This document shows, in pieces, positions 14,912 to 26,500 of a stretch of 60,726 nt of DNA. Position numbers and translations under genes: made by a program. The number at the start of each line of letters is the position of its first letter. The stretch's first letter is position 1. The notes below the pieces were generated by a model, which was not told where the DNA came from, made no database searches, and saw only the letters and a list, made by a program, of their open reading frames with translations. The stretch covers positions 1-60,726 of the forward strand of contig JAUWAB010000021.1 in assembly GCA_030602265.1 (NCBI GenBank), given 5' to 3'. This stretch comes from Prolixibacteraceae bacterium (lineage in GTDB: Bacteria > Bacteroidota > Bacteroidia > Bacteroidales > Prolixibacteraceae).

Positions 14912-17341
14912 TCATCTCTTCTGGGCAGAAGAAATTATTCTCCAGCTGACCTTTCCTTTCAAGGGATCAGACTGCAGTACAAATCCTCCCCCTCTTTTCT
15001 GGAGAGTCACCGGATGGAGCACATTATCAGTCGGGAGGCATACAAAACCGGTGGCTGTACTGGCCCCTGAAGTATAGCTTACCAGTTCCAGTTTACTCCA
15101 GTCCATGTCTTTGGTCGACTGGGCCAGTCCGATGTGCGGAATGACGGCTCCGTCGCGTACAAGTATGATTGCCGGGATATCCCCGGCTGCGATGTGGTTC
15201 CAGCCTCCATTATAAACCTTGCCGGTCTGGTAATCGATCCATTTTCCTTTGGGAAGGTACACATCCCGGCTCCGGACATTATCCTCAAACAGGGGTGCCA
15301 CCAGCATATCCGATCCGAAGAGATAAGCGTCATCGACCAGCCAGGCGCCCGGATCATCAGGGTATTCGATAAACAGAGCCCGCATCATCGGGAGCCCGTT
15401 TTCGCTGGCATGTTTCGACTGGGCATACACATAGGGCATCAGTTTGTATTTGAGTTCTGTGGAAGCCCGGAAAGCATCGTTGAAACTCTCGTTGTATTCC
15501 CATGGTTCCTTGGGAGGGGCGCCATGTGCCCGGGAATGAGAAGTGAGCATTCCGAAAGGCAGCCACCGGCGGTATAATTCCTCCGGAACTTTGTTCACAA
15601 ATCCACCTATATCATGGCTCCAGAAGGTAAAGCCGCAGAGTCCCAGGGAAAGCCCAGCCCTGAGGGTGGCAGCCATGGCTGCATTGTTATTGGCCGCATC
15701 GCCTCCCCAATGCAGGGGATAACGCTGGCTTCCCGCCCAGGTGGAGCGTGCCCAGATGATGTTTTCACCGTTGATCTCTTTGGTCAGATCGGCCACAACC
15801 TTATTGTAGCGCAATGGATAAAGGTTGTGCTCATAAAAACCGGTACGGCCCGATGCGTAAATTCCGTTGGCCGGGGCAGCTTCGCCAAAGTCCACTTTAA
15901 TGGCACTGACACCCATCCTCAGCAGGTTGCCAATCTTTTCACGGTACCATTCAACGGCATCCGGATTGGAAAAGTCCAACACAGCGTCTTCATAGGGGAT
16001 ATTTCCTTTCGGATTTCTGACAAACAAACGTTTTTCAATAATTTCAGGAAATAATGTGTTTTTAGGCACAAAATAGGGCAATTGCCAGAGGCAGGTATGC
16101 AGGCCCATTTCCTTAAGGTCGGCGATCATTTTTTCCGGATCATCAAACCGTGTCGGGGCAAATTCATAGTCACAACGCCAGTCGGTCTCAAACCAGCCGG
16201 TATCGAAATGGATCACATCAGCCGGAATCCGGTTTTTCCTGAGATTGGCAGCAACATTGCGGCCATCTTCTTCGGAAAAATAGGTAATCCTGCTCATCCA
16301 GAGGCCAAATGACCACAGCGGCGGCATCGGCGACTTGCCGGTCAGGTCGGTATAAGCATCCAGGATTTCCTTGGGAGATCCGAGGAAAACAAAGATATCC
16401 AGCTCCTCATCTCCGATCATTAACGAGGCCACTTCGTCGTAATATTTGCCGAAATCGCAGGTAATGGGCGTGGAAGTATGCATGAACAGTCCGTAACCTG
16501 CCGAGCTCATATAAAACGGGATCGGCTTGTACATGGTTTCATTTTTGACGCCGTTGGCATCGTCGGTCCACAGAACGACTTTTTGTCCACGCTTATTCAA
16601 ACCCTTGAAATTTTCGCCCAGACCGAAGATTTTTTCTCCGGGAACCAGGTTAAAGGCAGCATGGAGGCTCCGTGAGTAGTCAGCGGCACGGCGTACAAAG
16701 CTGAAGGGTAGCACCGGCGTATAGGTTCCCCTGTTATCGGATGCATGGTTGGTTTTCGTGACCAGCTTTCCCTGCGGATCATAAAATTCAACATGCCAGG
16801 GTTTTTCGCGGACAATAACCGATCCGCCCACTGAACGGTACTGATGACCGCCCTCGATTTTACTATACTTCCAGCTGTTGTCCCTGGGTGCAAAACCTTC
16901 AGCCAACATCAGAGAGGCCTCGTCACTAAGGGTTTCTGTACCGGTTTTCATGCGGAGCCTGACAGTCCGGGGAGAAACAAATTCAAGCGAAAAAGGGAGC
17001 TCCGGATGGATTTCATACTCCTGCTGCGGAAACTCATTCCCACCAACAACTTCAATCCTTGCTAACATATTACTGAATGCCTGATTGGTACGCCAGGCAG
17101 CCCGCTGCCATTTCACGGTACCCCGGCCGGTTGCCGGATCAAAATTCACCAGTTCATCGGCTAAAAAATAATTGTTGGCAAAATTCCTGAAATCTTCATG
17201 AATATCGACCGGCTCATTGAGCAGTGTCTGATTGGGTGCCCCTGAAGCCCATGGTAGCTGGGAATTTGCCTGCAATGCGACCATCAGGGTGGCTATCAAC
17301 CATAGCCAGGCTTTTCCTCTTAAAAAGTAAGCTCTTGTCAT
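14912..17341 (-). CDS. GH31 alpha-glucosidase/alpha-xylosidase, secreted
   Basis: An 809-residue glycoside hydrolase family 31 enzyme. A signal peptide is present (hydrophobic residues 11-25, ending LQANSQ). The N-terminal beta domain is followed by the catalytic barrel from about residue 340: HFDTGWF, the nucleophile Asp484 in AIKVDFGE, and the acid/base Asp548 in HWGGDAANN, then FWSHDIGGF. The KVDFGE version is seen in alpha-xylosidases (YicI/XylS type) as well as others, so xyloglucan oligosaccharides are a plausible substrate (inference). Its ATG is 45 bases after the GH2 stop, so the two are probably one operon. Confidence 0.9.
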   Translation of the reverse strand: MTRAYFLRGKAWLWLIATLMVALQANSQLPWASGAPNQTLLNEPVDIHEDFRNFANNYFLADELVNFDPATGRGTVKWQRAAWRTNQAFSNMLARIEVVGGNEFPQQEYEIHPELPFSLEFVSPRTVRLRMKTGTETLSDEASLMLAEGFAPRDNSWKYSKIEGGHQYRSVGGSVIVREKPWHVEFYDPQGKLVTKTNHASDNRGTYTPVLPFSFVRRAADYSRSLHAAFNLVPGEKIFGLGENFKGLNKRGQKVVLWTDDANGVKNETMYKPIPFYMSSAGYGLFMHTSTPITCDFGKYYDEVASLMIGDEELDIFVFLGSPKEILDAYTDLTGKSPMPPLWSFGLWMSRITYFSEEDGRNVAANLRKNRIPADVIHFDTGWFETDWRCDYEFAPTRFDDPEKMIADLKEMGLHTCLWQLPYFVPKNTLFPEIIEKRLFVRNPKGNIPYEDAVLDFSNPDAVEWYREKIGNLLRMGVSAIKVDFGEAAPANGIYASGRTGFYEHNLYPLRYNKVVADLTKEINGENIIWARSTWAGSQRYPLHWGGDAANNNAAMAATLRAGLSLGLCGFTFWSHDIGGFVNKVPEELYRRWLPFGMLTSHSRAHGAPPKEPWEYNESFNDAFRASTELKYKLMPYVYAQSKHASENGLPMMRALFIEYPDDPGAWLVDDAYLFGSDMLVAPLFEDNVRSRDVYLPKGKWIDYQTGKVYNGGWNHIAAGDIPAIILVRDGAVIPHIGLAQSTKDMDWSKLELVSYTSGASTATGFVCLPTDNVLHPVTLQKRGGGFVLQSDPLKGKVSWRIISSAQKR

Positions 17342-17386
17342 ACTTATCTGAATTTATTTGTTTATTATCCGATTTTGAGTCAGTAA

Positions 17387-19909
17387 CTAGTTGTATGTTA
17401 CCTTGAGTTCTGCTGGTTTCAGCCCTTCGGAAGTGGCTTTCAGAACCGTGCTGCCTTTTTCGTACGGTGCTCTAACAATCACCAGGCATTTTCCGTAGAA
17501 TGCCTTCCGGTAATAGGCCTGAAAGGGCTCGTGGCTGACAGGATTGCCATTGTCGACGCCGGCAATGGAAGCCGATCCGTCGAGCTCAAAATTCACCAGG
17601 TTATCTGCTGTTGGAACCATATTACCGTCCTTATCCAGGATTTCGACGGTAATAAAGGAGAGGTCCTGTCCGTCGGCACTCAATTTGGAGCGGTCTGCCG
17701 TCAGCTTGATGGCTGCCGGTTCACCGGCTGTTTTGATTTCACGGGTCAGCACCGCTTTCCCGTTATTCCGTGAAACAGCCTTAACGGTACCCGGAGACCA
17801 TGCCACACGCCACCGTAAATGCAGGTCATCCGGCCCTTTTTGTTTCAGCCCCAGAGATTTTCCGTTCAGGAATAATTCCACTTCGGGGGCAGAGCTGTAT
17901 GCCCACACATCCACGGAATCGCCGGGGTTCCAGTTCCAGAGCGGGAAAACGTGCAGCACGTCTTTACCGGTCCATTCACTCTGGTACATGTAATACACAT
18001 CTTTCGGGAAACCGGCCAGATCAATAATCCCGAAATAAGAACTTCTGGAAGGCCACCAGTATGGGGTTGGCTCGCCCAGATAATCAAAACCGGTCCAGAT
18101 ATAGGTTCCGGCGATATGTTTGTGATTCCTGACGATCCTCCAGCTTTCCTCATGGGTAGATCCCCAGGGGACATGGCAGTTGTCATAGGCCGAACATTGC
18201 TGCTCCGGATTGCCGAAAGGCACGTTCCTGTTCTGTCCGCGATGTGGCCATATATAAATACTATCCGAAGGCATCTGGTAAAATCCGCGTGTCATCAGCC
18301 CCGAAGTCGATTCACTCACCAGAAAACGCTTTCCGGGGTATGTGTCATGGAAATTGGCAAAATGCTGATGATGATAATTGAATCCATAAATATCGAGCGC
18401 ACCCGACCTGAAGAGGTTGTTCCATGGATTAACCTCGTTGCAGCCCGCCGTCACAGGCCGGGTTGGGTCCAGTTCCTTCACCATGTTGGCCAGTTTCAGG
18501 GTCAGCAGGCTGTTTACCGACATGGATTCCGAACTGATCAGGGCCGGGTCGATGTTCTTCTCGAAATTCAGCAGCAGGTTGGCCTGTTGAATATCGAGGG
18601 TATCGGCGTTCACATGCTCCCATTGTTCAAGCACCTCGTTTCCTATACTCCACATAAACACCGAAGCATGGTTCCGGTCGCGGAGGATATGATCGGTCAG
18701 GTCACGTTCATGCCATTCAGGGAAATAGAGAGAATAATCAAAGGCTGTTTTCCGCTTGCGCCACATATCGAAAGTCTCATCCTGAACGATGAATCCCATC
18801 CGGTCGCAAAGCTGAAGCAATTCAGGGGCGGGCGGATTGTGCGAAGTCCGTATGGAGTTACACCCCATCTCCCTGAGGATCTCAAGCTGCCGTTCCAGTG
18901 CCCGTACATTGACGGCGGACCCCAAACTCCCCAGGTCGTGGTGCTGGCAAACGCCCAGGATCTTGACCGGCCTTCCATTCAGGAAGAATCCCTCTTCCGG
19001 GTCAAAATTAAAATACCGGATTCCAAAGATGGTTTCATAGGTATCAACCAGTACATCGCCTGCAATAACCTCGGAGACGGCCTTGTAAAGCTGAGGATCA
19101 TCAATGTCCCATAAACGGGGTTTGCCAACGGTTATCTGCTGGACTACCGCACTCTGATTTCCGGAAGTGATAGCCACTGGCGATTCGGTCTGTCCCGCCT
19201 TCTTTCCCGCCGGATCAAACAAGGTGGTGCGTAAAACAGCGCGTGTGGGAGCGCCGCTGCTGCCCGTTAATCTGGTTTCGATTTTTACTTCACCCTTTTC
19301 ACTGGTAACTTCAGGCGTGGTAATATAGGTACCCCATTGTGAAACATAAACCTTACCGGTTTTAACAAGCCATACATTCCTGTAAATTCCCGATCCGGAA
19401 TACCACCGGGAATTGGGCTGGTCCTGGTTGTTGACTTTTACAGCCACAATATTTTCTTCAGTACCAAAACGGAGATGCGGTGTCAGGTCATAACGGAAGG
19501 ATATGTATCCGTTAGGCCGCATGCCGAGGTAATTTCCGTTGATCCAGACTTCACTCTTCTGATAAACACCGTCAAAATCAATAAAAATCTGTTTATCCCG
19601 GTCATCTTCAGTCAGGCTGAAGGCTTTCCTGTACCAGCCAATTCCGCCCGGAAGAGCACCTCCACCGGGTGTCGCCGGATGGTCCCTGCTGAATTCACCC
19701 TCAATACTCCAGTCGTGGGGAACATCCAGCATTCTCCACCGATGATCGTTAAATCCTGCCAATTCGGCTCCTTCAGCATCTCCCAGGTGGAATCGCCAAT
19801 CTTTACCAAAGTTTATTATGTCACGCTGAGAGGGCGTCTTTTTCTGGCAACCCAATACGAACAGAAGTAAAAGCAGCAGGATTGTGCGGAATATGTGATC
19901 CGGTTTCAT
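17387..19909 (-). CDS. GH2 beta-galactosidase-type lipoprotein
   Basis: An 840-residue glycoside hydrolase family 2 enzyme. The N-terminus MKPDHIFRTILLLLLLFVLGC has a lipobox with Cys21, so it is probably a lipoprotein. Domains in order: sugar-binding jelly roll (GWYRKAF), immunoglobulin-like domain, TIM barrel with acid/base Glu425 in MWSIGNE and nucleophile Glu533 in FLVSEST, then C-terminal sandwich domains (VELFLNGKSLG). The NGRPVKILGVCQHHDLG motif is typical of beta-galactosidases. First gene of the GH2-GH31 unit; substrate could be a galactose-bearing hemicellulose. Confidence 0.9.
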   Translation of the reverse strand: MKPDHIFRTILLLLLLFVLGCQKKTPSQRDIINFGKDWRFHLGDAEGAELAGFNDHRWRMLDVPHDWSIEGEFSRDHPATPGGGALPGGIGWYRKAFSLTEDDRDKQIFIDFDGVYQKSEVWINGNYLGMRPNGYISFRYDLTPHLRFGTEENIVAVKVNNQDQPNSRWYSGSGIYRNVWLVKTGKVYVSQWGTYITTPEVTSEKGEVKIETRLTGSSGAPTRAVLRTTLFDPAGKKAGQTESPVAITSGNQSAVVQQITVGKPRLWDIDDPQLYKAVSEVIAGDVLVDTYETIFGIRYFNFDPEEGFFLNGRPVKILGVCQHHDLGSLGSAVNVRALERQLEILREMGCNSIRTSHNPPAPELLQLCDRMGFIVQDETFDMWRKRKTAFDYSLYFPEWHERDLTDHILRDRNHASVFMWSIGNEVLEQWEHVNADTLDIQQANLLLNFEKNIDPALISSESMSVNSLLTLKLANMVKELDPTRPVTAGCNEVNPWNNLFRSGALDIYGFNYHHQHFANFHDTYPGKRFLVSESTSGLMTRGFYQMPSDSIYIWPHRGQNRNVPFGNPEQQCSAYDNCHVPWGSTHEESWRIVRNHKHIAGTYIWTGFDYLGEPTPYWWPSRSSYFGIIDLAGFPKDVYYMYQSEWTGKDVLHVFPLWNWNPGDSVDVWAYSSAPEVELFLNGKSLGLKQKGPDDLHLRWRVAWSPGTVKAVSRNNGKAVLTREIKTAGEPAAIKLTADRSKLSADGQDLSFITVEILDKDGNMVPTADNLVNFELDGSASIAGVDNGNPVSHEPFQAYYRKAFYGKCLVIVRAPYEKGSTVLKATSEGLKPAELKVTYN

Positions 19910-19937
19910 AGGTATTAATTGTTGTTTTTACAGTTTG

Positions 19938-19969
19938 TAAATTTAGAATAGTTTGAGGTCAAATACAAC
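19938..19969 (-). promoter_or_regulatory. Possible GH2 promoter
   Basis: Minus strand GTTG (19966-19969), 20-base spacer, TAAATTTA (19938-19945), 29 bases before the ATG. Each element differs from TTTG/TAnnTTTG by one base, so this is weak. Confidence 0.35.
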
Positions 19970-20047
19970 TTCGTAGGGTAAACATTTTAAAAGAAAGCGC
20001 AAGAATTATTATACCGCTAATGGCCGAAGGTTAACCATGGTGAATGC

Positions 20048-20142
20048 AGTTACCATCGCGTGTGTGGAAATAACCAGGAACAGGTATGGAGACAGCCGGC
20101 AGCCCAAACGTAGTTACCATCGTGTATGCGAAAATAACCAGG
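20048..20142. repeat. Imperfect 31-bp direct repeat
   Basis: AGTTACCATCG...ATAACCAGG occurs at 20048-20078 and again at 20112-20142, matching 27 of 31 positions and offset by 64 bases. It lies in the 258-base gap between the GH2 gene and the cupin gene, which otherwise holds nothing I can name. Confidence 0.8.
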
Positions 20143-20167
20143 CCGGTGAAAAGCTGAATAGATCGTA

Positions 20168-20509
20168 TTATTTCAGGAAATCCTCCCTGACAGGCGAGAA
20201 ACTGTCGATAAGCCTGACGTCAGGGGTGACCGTACGGACCGTATGAGGTTCTCCTGCCGGAATGCAGATCATGTCACCCTGTTCAAGAAAGTATTGCTTA
20301 TCGCCAATATAGAAATATAATTCCCCACTGGCAACAAAGGTTATCTGTTCATGCGGATGCGAATGCGGAGGATCAGGCTCTTCCATGGGATGCTCAAAAT
20401 CAACGATCACGGTCATCAGGTTCTCAAGGTGGATGAGTCGTCTCTTCACACCGGGCTTGAGTACCTCTGCAGGATCTTCTCCTTCTCTGGAAACAAATTT
20501 TTGCTGCAT
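20168..20509 (-). CDS. Small cupin-domain protein
   Basis: 113 residues from the ATG at 20509 (MQQKFVSREG); the longer frame would begin with TTG inside the end of sprA. It is a single cupin barrel: PPHSHPHEQITFVASGELYF holds the HxHxxxE metal-binding set and GDMICIPAGEPHTV carries the second-motif histidine. Small cupins of this kind often bind a metal and act on or sense a small molecule; none can be named. It starts 4 bases after sprA ends, so it is probably transcribed with ruvA and sprA. Confidence 0.8.
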   Translation of the reverse strand: MQQKFVSREGEDPAEVLKPGVKRRLIHLENLMTVIVDFEHPMEEPDPPHSHPHEQITFVASGELYFYIGDKQYFLEQGDMICIPAGEPHTVRTVTPDVRLIDSFSPVREDFLK

Positions 20510-20513
20510 AACT

Positions 20514-23500
20514 TTAATTGGCAAGGGTAAACCTGAAACTCACACCTATATTGGTATTGGATGTAGGAAAGGATACAGAGGTAAAAGGCTCATTGATCAC
20601 CTTATCAAAATAGACTCTCATCTGGAACCTGTCGCTTAGCATATAATCCGCAGTGGTTTTAATGGTAACGGCACTCTGACCGGCAGTCAGCTGGTCGGTT
20701 CCCTCGGCGAGGCGCCTCAACAGGGTTTTATTCTTGCGGAACGATAGGTCCGTCCTGAGCGTCAGATCGTTCGAGTAAGCCCTTTGAGACCCTTTGGTTT
20801 TTATAATGAGGTCCATTCTGGTGAACCGGTACCCCAGTCCCACGATGACTTCATTGCTGAGTATCTCAGTAATCTGATTATTGGCGAAAGAGAGTGCAAT
20901 GCTTCTGGAGCGTTTCAATTCTGACCGGGTACTTAGGTCGTTATTCCATAGGATATCCATATTGATCAGCGGGCTGAACGTTTCGTTAATACTAACAGAG
21001 TTGAATTCAAACGCAGGCAGGAAGTTATTCTGGATGTCTCGGATATAGCTGAAACCATCTTCCACGGTCATATAATTCAGGTTGGTAAGGAATGAACCGA
21101 CGGTATAGCTTGACCTGTAGGAGTGGGTAAAGCTCATGGTCTGCATATATTTGCTGAACATCGGAATACGTGAGACCATTCCTTCATACTGAAGACGCCA
21201 GTTAGGTCTGATGTATTTAATAGAAGGGAACATACCCAGGGAAACCTTATGGGGATCAGCACCCTGATACGCTGCAAGGAACGCCGGAACAAGAACCTCG
21301 ACCGAAGTTGGCCCGTAGCCGTCGGGAAAACCCGTTTCAGGGTTTACCTTCGAGGGATCATAATTGAAAAACTGATTCGAAGGGCGAGATGCAGCAAGCC
21401 TTCTGGCTATAATCAGGCGGTAATCTTTAAGGTTTTCGAAAGCCTCTGATTGGGGTACTTCCTCTTTGCCAAAAGCAAAGAAAGCAGTGCTCCAGGTGAA
21501 AACCGACATAGAAAAGTTTCCTCGTTCCGTCAGGCTGTTCGGATTAAACTTCCCGGAAGCATTGTCCCAGTTGTAAAATTCGCTGATATTTTTTGAGATC
21601 GAGCGGTCGGCATTCACGTCCAGGCGCAGATCGGGAAGTGGTTCGATATTGGCCCGTATGGTAAAACGGTCATTTCTGCTGATCATAAACGGCATATTCA
21701 GCAGGGGATCGGTGGTCAGCCATCCGCGCTCCCCGGCATTCTGCGCAAATTGCCTGTCCTGCCATCCTAACAGGAAAGGGAAACCCGGCGCCATGGAACT
21801 TCCCAGGGCATTGCCGAAAATACGCTGATCGGGCGTATACCGTCCGGCACCGAACAGGGCAGGTTCCGGCAGGTAGCCCGGCAGCGATGAGCCACCGCTG
21901 ATACTGTAATTCACCGAAATGGAGCGAACTCCGGTCAACATGCGTAGTGTCAGGTCAAATGCATCTTTCAGGAAATTTTTCTCCGGCTTGCCGGTAACCA
22001 ATATGTTGGCAACATTCGCTTCGGAGGTTGGGGTGAATTCGATCGTATTTTTATCGATCATTCTGGTCGCTCCTTCAACGACCTGGCCCTGAGGCGTCGT
22101 AGCCCTGAGCGTAACCACGCGTAGTCCGAGGTTATGTGTGATATTGACTGGTTTACCGGTCTCAAGGGGAACATTCCGCTGGTTAAACTGCGGATCAGGC
22201 TGCTGTACCGGTTGCCTCGCCTGTTGTTGCGACTGTGGTGTCCTGCCGGTCATGCCCTGGACACCCCTGGCCCTGCTGGTTCTCTGGAACTTTTCGTCCA
22301 ATCTCTTCAGGTAGGGAATATTATTGTAGATGGAGGTCATATTAATGTTCCCGACCATCTGCAGGTTCTGCGAGTTTTCAACGGTATTGCCAAGCCTGAT
22401 GGTGTCGGAGGTAATAGGCCCGGCCACCCAGTTGTAGGTTCCCTGATAACGGACATTCATATTCAGGAAATTGAGCACTTTTATCCGTTGCAGCGGAAGG
22501 CTATAGGACGCGTTCACGTTGTGGTCGTACAGCACCGGCCTTCCCATGCTCCAGAGGTTCGACAGGATGGAATCCTTTTTCCAGCCGTAATCATCGTCTC
22601 TCCGGTTAATCCTGCCTTCAGGCTCATCGATTCGGGCAGTCCCCTTGGATGAGAAATCCACCTTCAGGCTCCGTGTTACATCGTATCGCAGGTCGAAGAA
22701 CCTGTTCCACAGGAAATCTTTCTGGAATGTCGCCGGCAGAATCATTCCCGGATTGGTGATGTTCCTGGTCTGCACTTCATTGTAACGCCGGTACAGGTCA
22801 GTCCTGAAAGAAATCTGGGTAGGTAATGGATAAATGTTAAAGTCCCCTATCAGGGCAAGTGGACCTTTATTCAGGCCTTTCACATTTTTGAACGGCTGGA
22901 ACATTTCCGACCTGGCGTTGTAATTATACGAAAACATACCCCGGTAGGTCCTGTCTAAATTGTATTCAGTATTGATATTCCTGCTGAACAGTTCATTATA
23001 AGAATAGGTAGCGGCAAAATTCCCGGGATCCCAGGGTTTCGGGTCTCTCATCTGACTGGACTGCGGTTCAACCTTCACATTAGTGAAATTAAGGCTTTTC
23101 CTGACGACAAGGTCCTGGGCAATACTTCTGATGGAATCCCGTTCCGCTCTCGATTCACTGCGTTGCAGGGATTCTGTCAATTCGATATCCGGATTCAGCG
23201 GGTCATACTTCGGGCTTTTGTTGCTTCTTGAATATCCGTAATACATAGGAATCCTAACTCCGGATTCCCGTGGGAAAAACCTGCCAAGGTCTACGGAAGA
23301 GGCTATATCGATCTCCGTCAGGTTGTCGATGCTTCGCTGATTGACATTCTGGTCGAGGTTTCCGAATCCGGCAGACCGGTGTCGTCCGGCTACCGTTACG
23401 GTACCCAAATCCGCCAGACGGGTAGTGACCCTGGCATTGGCAGCCCATCCTCCCTCCTGGTCGAAATCTGTAAGCCGCATCTCATTTACCCATACCTCCA

Positions 23501-26500
23501 CTGATTTAGGCCCGGTATTTACCTGGCCCTTTCTGTTCCTGACCCCCATCATCATGACCTGGACATTACCCAGGTTCGGACTTCCCTTGACTTTTACACG
23601 GTTCTTGCCGTTGTTCCAGCCCTGATGGGGTACTTCATAAATATCCTGGATACGGAAAGAAGAACCTGCCTCCCGGATTTTGGCATCCCGGTCCATCTTT
23701 GCATTGGTAAATAACTCAAGCGGTATATCCAAACGGTTCTCATCGGGCCATACTATATAACGGTCGGCTAAAATTTCCCCGTTGTACCTTCCGGCAGGGG
23801 TAAGCTTCAGGGGAACTTCATATTCATAATAGTTGAAGTTATAATCGGAGCCCAGACGTACAAAGAACACCAGTTCGTCATCTTTCAGCGGGTACCCGTC
23901 CATTTCCTCGGCATGCACTTCCAGTTTCAGATTTTTATACCTCCTGAAGTCCATATATATGCTCTTGTAGGCAGCCCTGGCATCGCCCTGCTCGAGATTG
24001 GTCACGCGAAGCACCATCGACTGCTCGTTTAACTGACGCAGCTGTGGGTTGGCCGGGTCAATCACGCGGTCGATCCCCGGAGGAAGAATATAATTCACCG
24101 GAGCACGGCTCCCGTTCTCTTCAATATTAACGGCAGAGATGTCGAGCGCGGTGACATCCGACTGGATTCCGTCCTCCGACAAAGTGCGGGTGTAGCGTCG
24201 CCAGTCGGCCCTGACAAGGTCAAGGGTGGCAAAACGCAGGATAACCGGATCCTCGAAATCGGTCATGAACATCCGGAGAAACCGGATGGATTTAAAGTCG
24301 CGTATCGATCCGAAAACATTGTCGTACTCTCTTACCGGGATTTTAAACTGATACCATTTGACTTCCCCGATCTGACCATTTTTTAGCTGAACGCGGCTTA
24401 ACTTGACGTCATTGATGTAATTTCTGCCCAGCTCCATATCCTGTTTTCGCAGACTGACCCGGTACTGGTAATAGCGTTCATATTCATTAAGGGTGTTATC
24501 GTTGTTGATATCTTCAATGTCAGGGATGGTTGAGGCCGATGTGGGATAAGACTCGGGTGACATTTCTGTGGTCGGGGAATTCCCGTCCATTCCGTTATAT
24601 CTTTTATACCGCTCGAGGATCCCCAACTCTTCCTGATCCAGATTGGTCCCCCGGTAATAATGGTAATTATCCTTTGAAGGGTCGTTGAGAAACTTCTCAT
24701 AGACTTCAGGAGAAACAATGCTTTTAATCTCTTCCAGATAGTCGGCAAAGAAACTGCGCTCGTCATCATCGCTCAGACCATCGAAACCCACATCCTGGAA
24801 CCTGCGTGAGGCAGGGTTGTTGTCGAATGCATTGACCAGCGACTGCTGCTTGGACACCCGGCCCCACACCGTGGTATCGACAAAGCTGACTTCAGCCGAT
24901 GTCGGAAGCCCGTTTTCAAACGATTTCCGGCCATCACGCAAAATATCTTCTGAAATATCCCCCAGGTTGAAATAGAGATCCCCGCCGGATAGCAACCCAA
25001 GTGAATCGTATACAAAGGGGTCCATCAGCCAGAACTCAATGAACTCTATGTTGGCGTTTTCGAAGTCGCTGGTTTCGATCTTTCTCATAATCCCTCCCCA
25101 GCGGGATGCAGGATCGCGCAGGGTGCCGTCGAAATTCATCCCTGCCGAATAGAGCGATGGGCGGGTGTCGAAGTTGTACGGGCCTTTTTCGGAAGGGTAG
25201 AATGCAAGATCGAATACAGACAAATTGGTTGGCTGGCCAACCGGTGATTCTTTGGCCGGGAAAATTTCCTTTTCGAACACTTCACGGACAAAGTGGTTGG
25301 ACTGCATATCCCGGTCATTCCGGATATGATTAGGCGTTAATGAACTGTTTCGAAGGAACAATGGATCGATTACATACCAGGCCAACAATGCCCGGTTAAA
25401 ACCATATTCCAGCTGGTTCGAAAGGTTACCCTCCGGAAAAAGTTCCTGAAGCTGGGGAGTACTTGCCATAACCCAGGCCTGCCTGGCCTTCAGGTCGATA
25501 GTGGTCTTGGTACCCTCAAAATCATCAATATAGGCTGCGCCGTTCTTGCCGATGACCTTGGAGTGTCCGGGAATCAGCCTTGCAAACTCAGCTTCAAAGT
25601 CAATGCTCGAAGGAGCCCTGGTATTTATAAACGGTAACATGTCGACAGCCTTGGTCAACAGGCGGCTTTCAGTCGAAAAACGGGTATCCAGACCGACGAT
25701 CAGGTTGGAGATCGGGTCCTGACCGTATTCTACCTTTTGGGTCAATGGCCGCTCCTGCATATAGAGTGCGGTAGCCCCAAGATTGAACCGGTCGGAGAAG
25801 GCATAATTGGCATGGGTTCCCAGAAGTGTTTTCCGTTGCATGGAGAACAGGTCCTGACTTTCAGTCGCCACCTGTATCGGAGTCCCCGACTCCAGGAGAC
25901 CGGGATTAATAACCCGCACCCTTCCAAGGGTATAATCGACGGTATAATCGACATTCTCTATAAGCTCCCTTCCGCCGGCAGTAACCTTTACCGATCCGGG
26001 AGTGAGGTTAAATGTATTAAGCATAATATCCGAACCGGACGCCCCTTTGTAACTGCCCACCAGCCTGAACTTATTTCTTTCAGCATCCTGTTCGGCTATC
26101 GTCCGGGTTGAATCATACAAAGCCTGGAAGACATACTTGTCAATCAGTGCAGCATCCTGAATGGAATCTGCAAGGTGTTTTCCGAATGGTTCAAGCACGG
26201 GGAAAATGATCCTGGCATTGTTGGATCTGACGGTGATGCCCTCCACATAGTCAAATACCCCGTCAGGATATGGATCCAGCTGTTTGTTCAACTTGTCGAG
26301 ATTCATCACGTTCAGCAGAATCCTTCCGTTTAACCGGCCTTCAGGAATATAGTTGATATAAGTACCGGTTGAATCGTTCATATACATGATGTTCAGGACA
26401 AAATCCTGATTGGTAAGCTGATAGGCATTCAGGTTATAGACGTTTTTCATCATCAGATCCCAGGTAGGTAAGCCTGGTGACAATGTGGTTCCCTTGATCA

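Noticed and set aside
17951-19114. Long plus-strand frame (387 codons)
   Set aside because: It lies wholly antisense to the GH2 gene, whose catalytic motifs are intact, and has no protein-like motif.
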